Shown here one piece after another: positions 7,031-14,349 of a DNA stretch of 15,432 nucleotides (positions within the stretch are counted from its first letter, which is position 1; every line of letters begins with the position of its first letter). The translations under genes were made by a program, and so were the position numbers. The notes under the pieces are model-generated. The model did not search any database. It was not told the DNA's origin and saw only the letters and a list, made by a program, of their open reading frames with translations. Source of the stretch: JACRLI01 sp035542815 (GTDB lineage Bacteria > Eisenbacteria > RBG-16-71-46 > JACRLI01); contig DATKKS010000106.1 of assembly GCA_035542815.1 (NCBI GenBank), forward strand, positions 1 through 15,432, in the 5' to 3' direction.

Positions 7031-9096
7031 CTGGGCCGCTCCACGCCCGCCAGCTCAGCCAGGCGGGGCCAGGTGCGCGCCGCCTCCGCCAGCGCCGCGC
7101 GCAGCCGCGGGGCGGGCGGCCGGCCGGGCGCGCCGGGCGCGCCGGGCAGCAGCCCCGCCGCCGCCAGGAAGGTGCGGGCCGCGGTCTCGGCCCCCGCTCC
7201 CCCGGAAGCCCCGTGCTGGGCGATGTCCGACAGTTCCGAGGCCGCCCCGGATCCGGTGCTGTCGCCCGCCAGCAACTGCCTCCAGGCCGCGCCGGCGGAG
7301 TCGGCGTGGCCCATGCACGCCCACGCCAGGGCGCGGTTCCAGGCGGCCACCGAAGCCGCGGGGGACAGCCGCAGGGCGTGCGCCGAGGCGCGCTCCGATT
7401 CCTCGAAGCGGCCCCGCTGGAAGCGGACCCAGCCCAGCAGGGTCCAGGGTTCGGGATCCGTCCAGCCGCCCGGGTGCAGCAGCGCCAGGGTGACGGCGGT
7501 GTCGGCCTGCGCATAGCGCCCCAGCCGCGTGAGCGCCTGGGCCTCCATGAAGTAGCCCCCCCAGTTCGGCCCCAGCGATACCCCGATGCGGGCCGCGGTC
7601 AGCGCCCGCAGGTCCTGGCCCAGCTCGAAGTAGGCGCGGGCCAGGGAGAGCCAGGGCTTGACGCTGCGCGGGGACAGGATGGCCGAGACGCGGAAGTGCT
7701 CCGCCGACAGCTGCAGCCACCGGGTCCGGGTGGAGTCGGCGATGCTCGGAGCGCTCGAGACGTAATGGTAGTACTCGGCCAGGTTGTCCCGGGCGGTGTT
7801 GCTCGTGGGGTTCGAGCGGACGGTGGTCTCGAACAGCTCCTGCTGCGTCCTCCACGGCAGGCCCGCCACCACGAAGCCGGCCGCCCCGGCCGCCACCACC
7901 GCTCCGGCGAGGGCGGCCCGCCACGGCGCCGGCCAGGGTAGTCGCGACAGCCGCCACACCACCAGCGGAATCAGCACCATGCTGGGCGCATACACCAGCC
8001 GGTTCGAGGGCACCCCGGTGAGGCACGAGGGCACCACCAGCGCCCAACCCGCCACCCACGCGGCGCGCGGTCCCCGGCCCGGCAAGAGCGCCAGGCAGAG
8101 CAGCGCCAGCGCCCCCAGCCCCGCCAGCAGCAGCACCACCCGCACGGTAAAGGTGTCCTCGAACTGCACCGCGCCCACGCGCGGGGGCCACGGCGCCAGC
8201 AGGTCGCGCGCGTTGAACAGGAAGGCGGTGGCCAACTGCCCCGGCTGGGCCCAGCTGGCGTGGGCGGAGCGTGACGCCACGGTCAGGCCCACGGCGATCC
8301 CCCCCGCCACCGGGGCGGTGGCCGCGGTGAGCCGCTGCCAGGCGCCCCGGGTGCGGCGCCCGGCCCACTCGAACAGGGCCAGGGCCGGGGGCAGGGCGTA
8401 GGCGGTCTCCTTGGAGAGCACCGCCGCCGCGGAGCACACGGCCAGCCCCGCCAGGGTGACCCCCGCGCGCCCGCGGCCCTGCCAGTGGCGGACGTACAGC
8501 GCGAAGGCGGCCAGCCCGAACAGCCCGGCCAGCAGGTCGGTGCGCCCGGAGATGAAGTCCACGTTTTCCACGTGCGTGGGCCACGCCGCGAACACCAGGC
8601 CGGCGGCCAGCGCGGCCCCGGCGCCGGCCCCTAGCCGGATCAGCATCAGCGCCAGCAGCCCCGCGGTCAGCGCGTAGACCAGCGAGTTGAAGAGGTGGTA
8701 CGCCACTCTGGCGTCGCCAGCCAGCGCGTACGTGAGCATGTAGGAGACCGTGGTCAGCGGGCGGTAATAGTCGAAGTGCTCCACGGGCGACCTGAGCATG
8801 GCCCAGAACGAGCGCGCGAACGCCTGGGGCACGTTGGCCAGGTGGTGGACGAAAACGTCGTGGACGATGAGGTCCACGTCGTCCCACACCAGCTCGCCGC
8901 GCAGCGCGGGCAGGGAGACGACCAGCGCCAGGACCGCGGGCGCCAGGAACGCCAGCCTGGGGCTGGGGTGGCGCAGCCAGCCCGGCAGGCCCCGCCGCGG
9001 GCTCCCGGGGCGGGGGGGCCGGGGCGCGGCGTCCTGCGGGGAGCGCCCCGCTCCGCGCAGGGCCGCCGCGCGGCGGCCCGGCTCAGCGCGCGCCAT
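7027..9096 (-). CDS. TMTC-like membrane glycosyltransferase with TPRs (copy 1)
   Basis: A 689-residue multipass inner-membrane protein of the GT-C fold with a C-terminal TPR region, resembling eukaryotic TMTC O-mannosyltransferases and their bacterial relatives. After a Pro/Arg-rich N-terminal tail (1-45) come a membrane helix and the first-loop acidic motif WDD (71-73), which in GT-C enzymes holds the catalytic Asp, then YYRP (110-113), HVENVDFISGRTD (175-187), SKETAY (228-233) and SNRLVYAPS (364-372), the last matching the TMTC pattern R-x-L-Y-x-P-S. Several hydrophobic helices run to about 412. TPR-like helices fill about 430-640. The predicted reaction is transfer of a polyprenyl-phosphate-linked sugar to an extracytoplasmic acceptor. 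ATG 9096 follows GGGAGG by five bases and overlaps the paralogue upstream by 14 bases. Acceptor and sugar are unknown. Confidence 0.85.
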   Translation of the reverse strand: MARAEPGRRAAALRGAGRSPQDAAPRPPRPGSPRRGLPGWLRHPSPRLAFLAPAVLALVVSLPALRGELVWDDVDLIVHDVFVHHLANVPQAFARSFWAMLRSPVEHFDYYRPLTTVSYMLTYALAGDARVAYHLFNSLVYALTAGLLALMLIRLGAGAGAALAAGLVFAAWPTHVENVDFISGRTDLLAGLFGLAAFALYVRHWQGRGRAGVTLAGLAVCSAAAVLSKETAYALPPALALFEWAGRRTRGAWQRLTAATAPVAGGIAVGLTVASRSAHASWAQPGQLATAFLFNARDLLAPWPPRVGAVQFEDTFTVRVVLLLAGLGALALLCLALLPGRGPRAAWVAGWALVVPSCLTGVPSNRLVYAPSMVLIPLVVWRLSRLPWPAPWRAALAGAVVAAGAAGFVVAGLPWRTQQELFETTVRSNPTSNTARDNLAEYYHYVSSAPSIADSTRTRWLQLSAEHFRVSAILSPRSVKPWLSLARAYFELGQDLRALTAARIGVSLGPNWGGYFMEAQALTRLGRYAQADTAVTLALLHPGGWTDPEPWTLLGWVRFQRGRFEESERASAHALRLSPAASVAAWNRALAWACMGHADSAGAAWRQLLAGDSTGSGAASELSDIAQHGASGGAGAETAARTFLAAAGLLPGAPGAPGRPPAPRLRAALAEAARTWPRLAELAGVERPR
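7123..7149. repeat. 9-bp tandem repeat coding a Gly-Ala-Pro linker
   Basis: GCCGGGCGC occurs twice in tandem, followed by a third copy with two changes (GCCGGGCAG). In the TMTC-like gene (copy 1) it encodes a GAPGAPG-type linker between the TPR region and the final helix. Slippage could change its length in frame. Confidence 0.6.
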
Positions 9097-11224
9097 CCGT
9101 GCCTCCCGCCGCGTCCCGCAGCGCGGGCCAGGTGCGGGCCGCCTTCTCCAGCGCCTGCCGCAGCGCCGGGCGGAGTGCCGGGCGCAGCGTCCCGGTGGCC
9201 CCGGGCCGCAGCCCGGCCGCGTCCAGGAACACCCGGGCCAGCTCCGGTGCGTGTGCCCCGCCCGCCGCGCCGAACTCGGCGATGTCGGAGAGCGCGCTCG
9301 CGGCGGTGGCGCTGTCGGCCACCCACGCCAGCGTCGCGCGGTAGGCGCTGGCGGCCGAGTCCAGCGATCCGGCGGCGCCCCAGGCCAGGGCCTGGTTGCA
9401 GGCGGCGAAGCCCAGCGTCGGATCCAGGCCCAGGGCCGTGCCGGTGGCCCGCACCGATTCCCGGAAGCGGTGCTGCTTGAAGAGAATCCAGCCCAGCTCG
9501 GCCCAGCGCTGGGGGTCCTTGCGGTCCTGCGGCGTGCTCATCGAGCGCCGCACCGAGGACTCCGCCTCGGCGTAGCGGCCCAGCCGCGTGAGGGCCTGCG
9601 CCTGCAGGAACCGCGCGGGTGCGTTCTCCCGGACCGCCAGGCCCCGTTTCGCGGCCACCACCGCCAGGCTGTCGTGCCCCAGCTCCACGCAGGTGCGAGC
9701 CAGCGTGAACAGGGCCAGGGCATTGGTAGGATCCAGCTGCAGGGCGTGGCCGTTCTCGTGGGCGGACAGCCGCAGCCACCGCTGCCGGGTGCTGTCGGGC
9801 AGGCCGGGCTGCTGCGCGATGTGGTGGTAGCACTCCGCCAGGTCGTTGTGCGCGGAGCCGTCGTAGGGCACCTCGCGCACCAGCCGCTCGAAGAGCCTCT
9901 GGGGATCGTTCCACACCCGGGCCGCGGACAGGAAGCCGGCCGAGCCCAGCACCACCGCCACCGCGCAGGCGGCGGCCGCCAGGCCCGGCGCCCGCGGCAG
10001 CCGCGAGAGCTTCCAGGTGAGCAGCGGCAGCAGCACCAGGGTGGGGAGGTACAGCATGCGGCTCGCGGGGATCCCGGTGGTGCAGGCCGGCGCCGCCAGC
10101 ATCCACACCACCACCCACGCCCCCCGCTCCGCGCGCCCGCGGAGGAAGACCAGGCTCAGCCCCACGCCCAGCAGCCACACCAGGACCACCACCAGTGGCG
10201 GGTGGAGCAGCGCGTTGGGGGAGAAGCGCTGGTTCAGGTACAGCGGCCAGGGGAAGAGCAGCGCCCGGGAGTTGACCAGGAGCGTCCCACCCATGGCGAG
10301 CGGCGGCGCCGCGTGCGAGGAGGCCCGCCCCGTGAGGGCCGCCTGGCGCAGCGCGGCCGCCGCCAGCACCGGCACGGTCACCGCCAGCAGGCGCAGGGCC
10401 GCCCGCCGCAACGCGTGCGTGGGTCGCGCTGGCGGCCTGCCTGGCGCGTGGGCCGCCTCGGCGGAAGGCCCGTCGGCGGCCGCCGGTTCGGGCGCGCGCC
10501 CCCGGGCGCGCGCCGCCCACTCGTAGATGAGGAACGCCGCCGGGGCCACGTAGGCCACTTCCTTGGAGAACGCCGCCCCTCCCACGCACAGCGCCAGGAG
10601 CGCCAGCTCCCCGGGCGAGGCGCGCGGCCGCGCGCGCTCGCGCCGGTACACCACCAGCGCGAGCAGCAGCAGCAGCGCCGCCATGAGGTCGGTCCGGCCG
10701 GAGATGAAGTCCACGTTCTCGTGGTGGGTGGGCCAGACCGCGAAGAGCGCCCCCGCGGCCAGCGCCGCGCCCGCGCCCACGCCCAGCTCGACCGCCTCCA
10801 GCGCCAGCAGCCCGGCGGTGAGCGCGTACAGCGCGGAGTTCACCAGATGGTACGGGCCGCTCCAGCCGTCGGCTGCCGCGTAGTTCAGGATATAGCTCAC
10901 CGTGACCAGCGGCCGATAGTAGTCGAACCGCGAGGAGTCGGAGTCCAGCGCCGCCCAGAAGGTGCGCTGGAAGGCCGCCGGGATGTTGGACAGATGGTGG
11001 GCGAACGTGTCGTTGGCGATGAGCAGGACGTCGTCCCACAGCATCGGCCCGTTCAGCGCCGGCAGGCTGATCAGCAGGGCCAGCAGGGCCGGCAGCAGGA
11101 ACAGCGCGAGGCGGGAGGGGGCCGAGAAGGCCGCCCAGCGGCGGCGCCGCCGGGATTTCGCGCGGGCAGGCACGCGTCGGCCCTCAGTCCGCCGCGGGCC
11201 GGCCGCCGCCCGGGCCGGGGTCAC
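9083..11224 (-). CDS. TMTC-like membrane glycosyltransferase with TPRs (copy 2)
   Basis: A 713-residue paralogue of the following gene, with the same order of motifs: WDD (63-65), DYYRP (101-105), HHENVDFISGRTD (167-179), SKEVAY (220-225) and the SRMLYLPT equivalent of the TMTC R-x-L-Y-x-P motif, then C-terminal TPR-like helices including LTRLGRYAEAE. The basic N-terminus (RAKSRRRRR at 21-29) should stay in the cytoplasm. An Ala/Pro/Arg-rich insert follows the SKEVAY region and is absent from copy 1. The start is GTG at 11224, inside GTGA with the nucleotidase stop. The two copies share gene architecture and many codons, which shows an old tandem duplication. They may act as a pair or on different acceptors. 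The GT-C family call is good; catalysis is inferred from the conserved Asp pair. Confidence 0.85.
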   Translation of the reverse strand: MTPARAAAGPRRTEGRRVPARAKSRRRRRWAAFSAPSRLALFLLPALLALLISLPALNGPMLWDDVLLIANDTFAHHLSNIPAAFQRTFWAALDSDSSRFDYYRPLVTVSYILNYAAADGWSGPYHLVNSALYALTAGLLALEAVELGVGAGAALAAGALFAVWPTHHENVDFISGRTDLMAALLLLLALVVYRRERARPRASPGELALLALCVGGAAFSKEVAYVAPAAFLIYEWAARARGRAPEPAAADGPSAEAAHAPGRPPARPTHALRRAALRLLAVTVPVLAAAALRQAALTGRASSHAAPPLAMGGTLLVNSRALLFPWPLYLNQRFSPNALLHPPLVVVLVWLLGVGLSLVFLRGRAERGAWVVVWMLAAPACTTGIPASRMLYLPTLVLLPLLTWKLSRLPRAPGLAAAACAVAVVLGSAGFLSAARVWNDPQRLFERLVREVPYDGSAHNDLAECYHHIAQQPGLPDSTRQRWLRLSAHENGHALQLDPTNALALFTLARTCVELGHDSLAVVAAKRGLAVRENAPARFLQAQALTRLGRYAEAESSVRRSMSTPQDRKDPQRWAELGWILFKQHRFRESVRATGTALGLDPTLGFAACNQALAWGAAGSLDSAASAYRATLAWVADSATAASALSDIAEFGAAGGAHAPELARVFLDAAGLRPGATGTLRPALRPALRQALEKAARTWPALRDAAGGTDGAR
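9159..9194. repeat. Degenerate 12-bp tandem repeat near the 3' end of TMTC-like copy 2
   Basis: Three imperfect 12-base units (CGCAGCGCCGGG, CGGAGTGCCGGG, then a diverged CGCAGCGTCCCG) lie in tandem. On the - strand they encode a short LRPALRPALRQAL-like run just before the final helix. Copy 1 has a different repeat at the equivalent place. Confidence 0.4.
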
Positions 11225-12702
11225 ATTTCATGCGGCATCAGCCCCACCGGCGACCGGAAGTAGAAGTTCGAGGGGTAGTGCAGGAAGTTGCTGACCCGGG
11301 ACGTGTACAGGCAGGCGAAGTCCTTGAGCTGGTGCCCGAAGCGGGTGATTTCGTTGTCCTCCCGGAACAGCGACCCCCAGTGCCGGTTGTAGGCGTTGCT
11401 GCACTTGCGCCCCAGCACGTCGATGTCCGAGGTGTAGCGGGCCAGCTCCTCGCGCAGCCCTCCCATGCCCCGGCGCAGCGCCTCCAGCCGGGCGCGCCGC
11501 CGCGCGGCGGCGGCCGGCGCGGGCCCGGGGTCGGTGAGCGCCAGGGCCCGGAACTCGCGCTCCGTGGCCGCCCGCTTGAGTTCGATCCGGTCGCGCGCGT
11601 CGGTCAGCCCCGCCAGCTGCTTCAGGTCCTCGGCGATGCTCTCGGTGACCGCCACCTCGGCCGCCACCTCGGGCACGATCATCGCGGTGCGCCAGCCCAG
11701 CGACCGCTTGGACCGCAGGATGTCGCCGTAGGTGTGGTCGCCGAAGTACAGGATCCGGTCCCCGGCCGCCTCCAGCGACTTCTGGAGGAACGCCGCGTCC
11801 CCGCCGCTGTAGGCCGGCACGCCGTACTGCTGGTCCACCAGCTCGGCCGGCGCGGAGCCGTTGCCGGCGGTCAGGAAGAAGCCCGGCTTGCCCGAGCTGA
11901 CCATGATCAGGTCGAAGAACTCGCGCCAGTCGCGCCGCCCGGTCTCGGACGGGGGCAGCAGGTACGACATCAGCGCGTCGGTGTAGTAGAGTTCCGAGTT
12001 GGTCAGCAGGAACAGCTTCTTGCCGCTGCGGCGGAAGTCCTCCAGCGTCGGGGCCAGCTGCGAGTCGCGGCGCAGGAACTTCTCCGGGGAGCTCATGATG
12101 GGCTGCTTGATGGAACCGTCGCGGTGCGCCTCGTCGATCATGGCGCGCACGTCGCCGTACACCTTGGAGTACTCCAGCTCGCGCCTCCCGGCCTGCTGTT
12201 CCAGCAGCTCCACCAGGCACATGAACAGGTACACCTCGGGCAGGTGGAACAGGGTGTCCACCGAGACGTGCGTCTCGTGGGACAGGATGAAGCGCTGGGC
12301 CCGGTAGGTCTCGCGCCGCGCCTGGGTGCTCAGCCGCTGCCGCCCGTGGAAGCCGCGGGTCACGAAGTTGAAGTAGTCCATCTTGAGGACGTTGCCGCGG
12401 TCCCGGTCCACCACCAGCCCGCGGATGACATAGGCGGGGTCGTAGCGGTACTGTCGGATCTCCGCGGGGTAGCCCCGCGCGCGCACCAGCTTGTCCACCG
12501 TGGCCTCGAAGGCCAGCCGCTCCACCGGCAGCGGGTCGTAGTGGGCCAGGGTGTGGTCGAGGTCGAAGCCGATGGCGGAGATGCTCGAGAAGCGCAGGTT
12601 GCGGTTCACGTACACGCGCTCCGGCCGGGGCACCGCCGGTGCGGGGCGGCGGCCGTGGGCCGTGCGGACTCGGGCCCGTGCGGGCCGGCTGGGCGGGTTC
12701 AC
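11221..12702 (-). CDS. HAD-family cytosolic purine 5'-nucleotidase (cN-II type)
   Basis: Dephosphorylates purine nucleoside monophosphates (IMP and GMP in the best-studied members) in the cytosol. The 493 residues align by eye with human NT5C2 over almost the whole length. HAD motif I is DLDHT (D47, D49), motif II TNS (234-236), motif III K272 in SGKPGFF, and motif IV GDHTYGD (D322, D327). DVRAMIDEAHRDGSIK (184-199) mirrors the human substrate segment, keeping R186, D190, H193 and K199. The C-terminus LMPHE also matches. The start is set at GTG 12702, with GAGAGG nine bases upstream; GTG codons at 12615 or 12609 (GGAG 9 bases before the latter) could shorten the Pro/Arg-rich N-terminus. It is the first gene of the seven-gene operon and ends in GTGA overlap with the TMTC-like gene. 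Why a nucleotidase leads an envelope operon is unclear. Confidence 0.88.
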   Translation of the reverse strand: MNPPSRPARARVRTAHGRRPAPAVPRPERVYVNRNLRFSSISAIGFDLDHTLAHYDPLPVERLAFEATVDKLVRARGYPAEIRQYRYDPAYVIRGLVVDRDRGNVLKMDYFNFVTRGFHGRQRLSTQARRETYRAQRFILSHETHVSVDTLFHLPEVYLFMCLVELLEQQAGRRELEYSKVYGDVRAMIDEAHRDGSIKQPIMSSPEKFLRRDSQLAPTLEDFRRSGKKLFLLTNSELYYTDALMSYLLPPSETGRRDWREFFDLIMVSSGKPGFFLTAGNGSAPAELVDQQYGVPAYSGGDAAFLQKSLEAAGDRILYFGDHTYGDILRSKRSLGWRTAMIVPEVAAEVAVTESIAEDLKQLAGLTDARDRIELKRAATEREFRALALTDPGPAPAAAARRRARLEALRRGMGGLREELARYTSDIDVLGRKCSNAYNRHWGSLFREDNEITRFGHQLKDFACLYTSRVSNFLHYPSNFYFRSPVGLMPHEM

Positions 12703-12717
12703 CAGGCAGGTCCTCTC

Positions 12718-13713
12718 ATGCGAACCATGAAGATACCACACCCGTGGACCGACGAGGAGGAGCGGGCCGCCCACCGGGTGGCTTCCGCGGGCCGCTCCTA
12801 CCTGTACCTGGCGTCGCGGCTGCTGTCCGATCCCGTGCAGCGCACCGCGTTCGAGGTGGCCTACGCCTCGATGCGCGGCGTGGACGACGCCGTGGACGAG
12901 CACGCCCCCGGGCCGGGCGAGGCCGGCGCCCGCGCGGCGGTGCGCCGCTGGCTGGGCCGGGTGCGCGCCGCGCGCCGCGGCGACGCCGGCCGGGGACACT
13001 GGCTGCAGTCGTCGCTGGCCGCGCTGTTCCGGAGCTTCGAGCTGCCTTTCGAGCCGTGGGAGCTGCTGGGCGCGGCGCTCCTGGAGGACGTGCGCCGCGA
13101 CGGCTTCGAGACGCTCGAGGACTTCCTGGCGTACGCCGAGGGCGTGGCGGTGGGCCCCGGCCGGCTGTTCGCCATGGTGGTCTCCGCCCGCCCGCGCCGC
13201 GGGCGCTACGTGCCCCACCCCACCTCGGCCGACCCGGGCTTCGCGGCGCTGGCGCGCTTCACCTACCTGGTGCACGGCCTCCGCGACCTGGGCCGCGACC
13301 TGGCCGGGCCGGCCCGGGGCACCGCGCTGGCCCCGCGCGCCGAGCTGCGGGCCGCGGGGCTGGATCCGGCGGACCTGGCGCAGGGGCCCGCGGACCGGCG
13401 GCGCGCCTGGGCGCTGTCGGTGGCCTCCCGGGCGCGCGCGCTCCGGGCGGGCGCGGGCGACCCGTGGGATGGTCCGGATCCCCTGCCGCCCGAGCCGGCC
13501 TTCGTGCTGGCCTTCCTGATCCGGCTCTACGAGCGCCAGCTCGACCGCATCGAAGAGTGCGGCGGCGATGTCTTCGGCGACGCCCATCGGATGGGGCCGG
13601 CCGACGTGCTGGCCGCGGCCGAGGAGCTGGCCGGGGAACGCCCCGGCGCGCCCCCGGACTGGCGGGCCCGGCTGGAGCTGGAGCTGGGGGGAGTGGGCGC
13701 TCCCCGCGCCTGA
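12718..13713 (+). CDS. Squalene/phytoene synthase family protein
   Basis: Head-to-head prenyl synthase fold, which in known members joins two farnesyl or geranylgeranyl diphosphates to give squalene or phytoene. The 331 residues contain the first aspartate-rich motif DDAVD (D56, D60) after AFEVAYASMRGV, the central YAEGVAVGPGRLF (139-151), and the second aspartate motif LRDLGRDLA (D190, D194), so both Mg-diphosphate sites are present. The tail after about 255 is variable, and the usual RGRxYLP after the second motif is degenerate (ARGTALAP). No other carotenoid, hopanoid or isoprenoid gene is in the window, so the product cannot be named. ATG 12718 has AGGCAGG about eight bases upstream; ATG 12727 is an alternative. 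It is divergent from the nucleotidase with only 15 bases between start codons. Confidence 0.82.
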   Translation: MRTMKIPHPWTDEEERAAHRVASAGRSYLYLASRLLSDPVQRTAFEVAYASMRGVDDAVDEHAPGPGEAGARAAVRRWLGRVRAARRGDAGRGHWLQSSLAALFRSFELPFEPWELLGAALLEDVRRDGFETLEDFLAYAEGVAVGPGRLFAMVVSARPRRGRYVPHPTSADPGFAALARFTYLVHGLRDLGRDLAGPARGTALAPRAELRAAGLDPADLAQGPADRRRAWALSVASRARALRAGAGDPWDGPDPLPPEPAFVLAFLIRLYERQLDRIEECGGDVFGDAHRMGPADVLAAAEELAGERPGAPPDWRARLELELGGVGAPRA

Positions 13714-13807
13714 GCCCGAGCGACATCTCGCCGGCCGCGGGCCCGGGGCGCCGATCCGGCGCGGCCCGCACCCCTGAATCCCCCCCCGGGCGGGCGCATC
13801 CAAGAGA

Positions 13808-13823
13808 GTGTGTTGGAACACAC
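13808..13823. promoter_or_regulatory. Inverted repeat, candidate MarR operator
   Basis: GTGTGTT-GG-AACACAC is a perfect inverted repeat with 7-base arms. It covers the proposed GTG start of the MarR gene. Size and symmetry fit MarR-family operators, and its low-GC arms stand out in this GC-rich stretch. Autoregulation of the marR-wrbA unit is inferred. Confidence 0.5.
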
Positions 13824-14349
13824 AAATCGCCGGGAGGCCGCGACCGCCGTGGGGGACACCCTCCGCCGACGGCTCAAGCAGAGCCGCTTTGACTCCAGCC
13901 ACCACGAAGCGCTGCTGAACGTGCTGGTGGCGGCCGACCACGTGAAGTCGCGGTACGCCCGGGCGCTGCGGCCGCGCGGGATCAGTCTGCCGCAGTACAA
14001 CGTCCTCCGGATCCTGCGCGGGGCGGGCGAGGCGGGCCACTCCCGCTGCGCCATCGCCGAGCGGATGCTGGACCACAGCCCAGACGTCACGCGCATCCTG
14101 GACCGGCTGGAGGAAGCCGGGCTGGTGCGCCGCAGTCCCGGGCGGGCGGACCGCCGGACGAGCATCGCGCGCATCACGCCTCGGGGCCTGGCCGCCCTCG
14201 AGGTGCTGGAGGCGCCGCTGCAACGGCAGACGCAGGAGGTGGGCGGCCGGCTCAGCGAGGCCGAGCGGCGCGAGTTGAGCCGGCTCCTGGAGAAGCTCTA
14301 CTCGGAGACCGCCGCCGCGCGGTCTCCGGATCGCGAGAGGATGCCATGA
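13810..14349 (+). CDS. MarR-family transcriptional regulator
   Basis: Dimeric winged-helix repressor or activator, DNA-binding, usually released by a small phenolic, quinone or oxidant. The 179-residue product has an N-terminal dimer helix (about 30-55), then LPQYNVLRILR (60-70), the recognition region AIAERMLDHSPDVTRILDRLEEAGLVRR (81-108), a wing with DRRTSIARITPRG (114-126), and a C-terminal dimer helix. The single cysteine, C80, sits at the start of the DNA-binding helices. The GTG start at 13810 has GAGAG only 1-3 bases before it; GTG 13849 with GGGAGG eleven bases upstream would shorten the protein by 13 residues and put the inverted repeat (13808-13823) in the leader. The stop overlaps wrbA as ATGA, so the regulator probably controls wrbA and itself. 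Confidence 0.9.
   Translation: MLEHTNRREAATAVGDTLRRRLKQSRFDSSHHEALLNVLVAADHVKSRYARALRPRGISLPQYNVLRILRGAGEAGHSRCAIAERMLDHSPDVTRILDRLEEAGLVRRSPGRADRRTSIARITPRGLAALEVLEAPLQRQTQEVGGRLSEAERRELSRLLEKLYSETAAARSPDRERMP

Noticed and set aside
5657..7516. Long + strand open frame of about 620 codons opposite the YjbH-like and TMTC-like genes
   Set aside because: It is a product of high GC on the opposite strand: Arg/Pro/Gly/His-rich composition, no domain, and the - strand frames carry recognisable motifs.
8798..11263. + strand open frame of about 820 codons opposite both TMTC-like genes
   Set aside because: Low-complexity Arg/Gln/Gly composition and full overlap with two well-supported membrane protein genes.
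11230..12717. Upstream extension of the prenyl synthase frame opposite the nucleotidase
   Set aside because: The family match begins only at 12718; the extension is antisense to the conserved cN-II sequence.
7027..13713. Prenyl synthase supplying the lipid carrier for the TMTC-like proteins
   Set aside because: Carrier lipids come from head-to-tail cis-prenyl synthases, whereas this is a head-to-head type enzyme, divergently transcribed. Proximity alone does not support a link.
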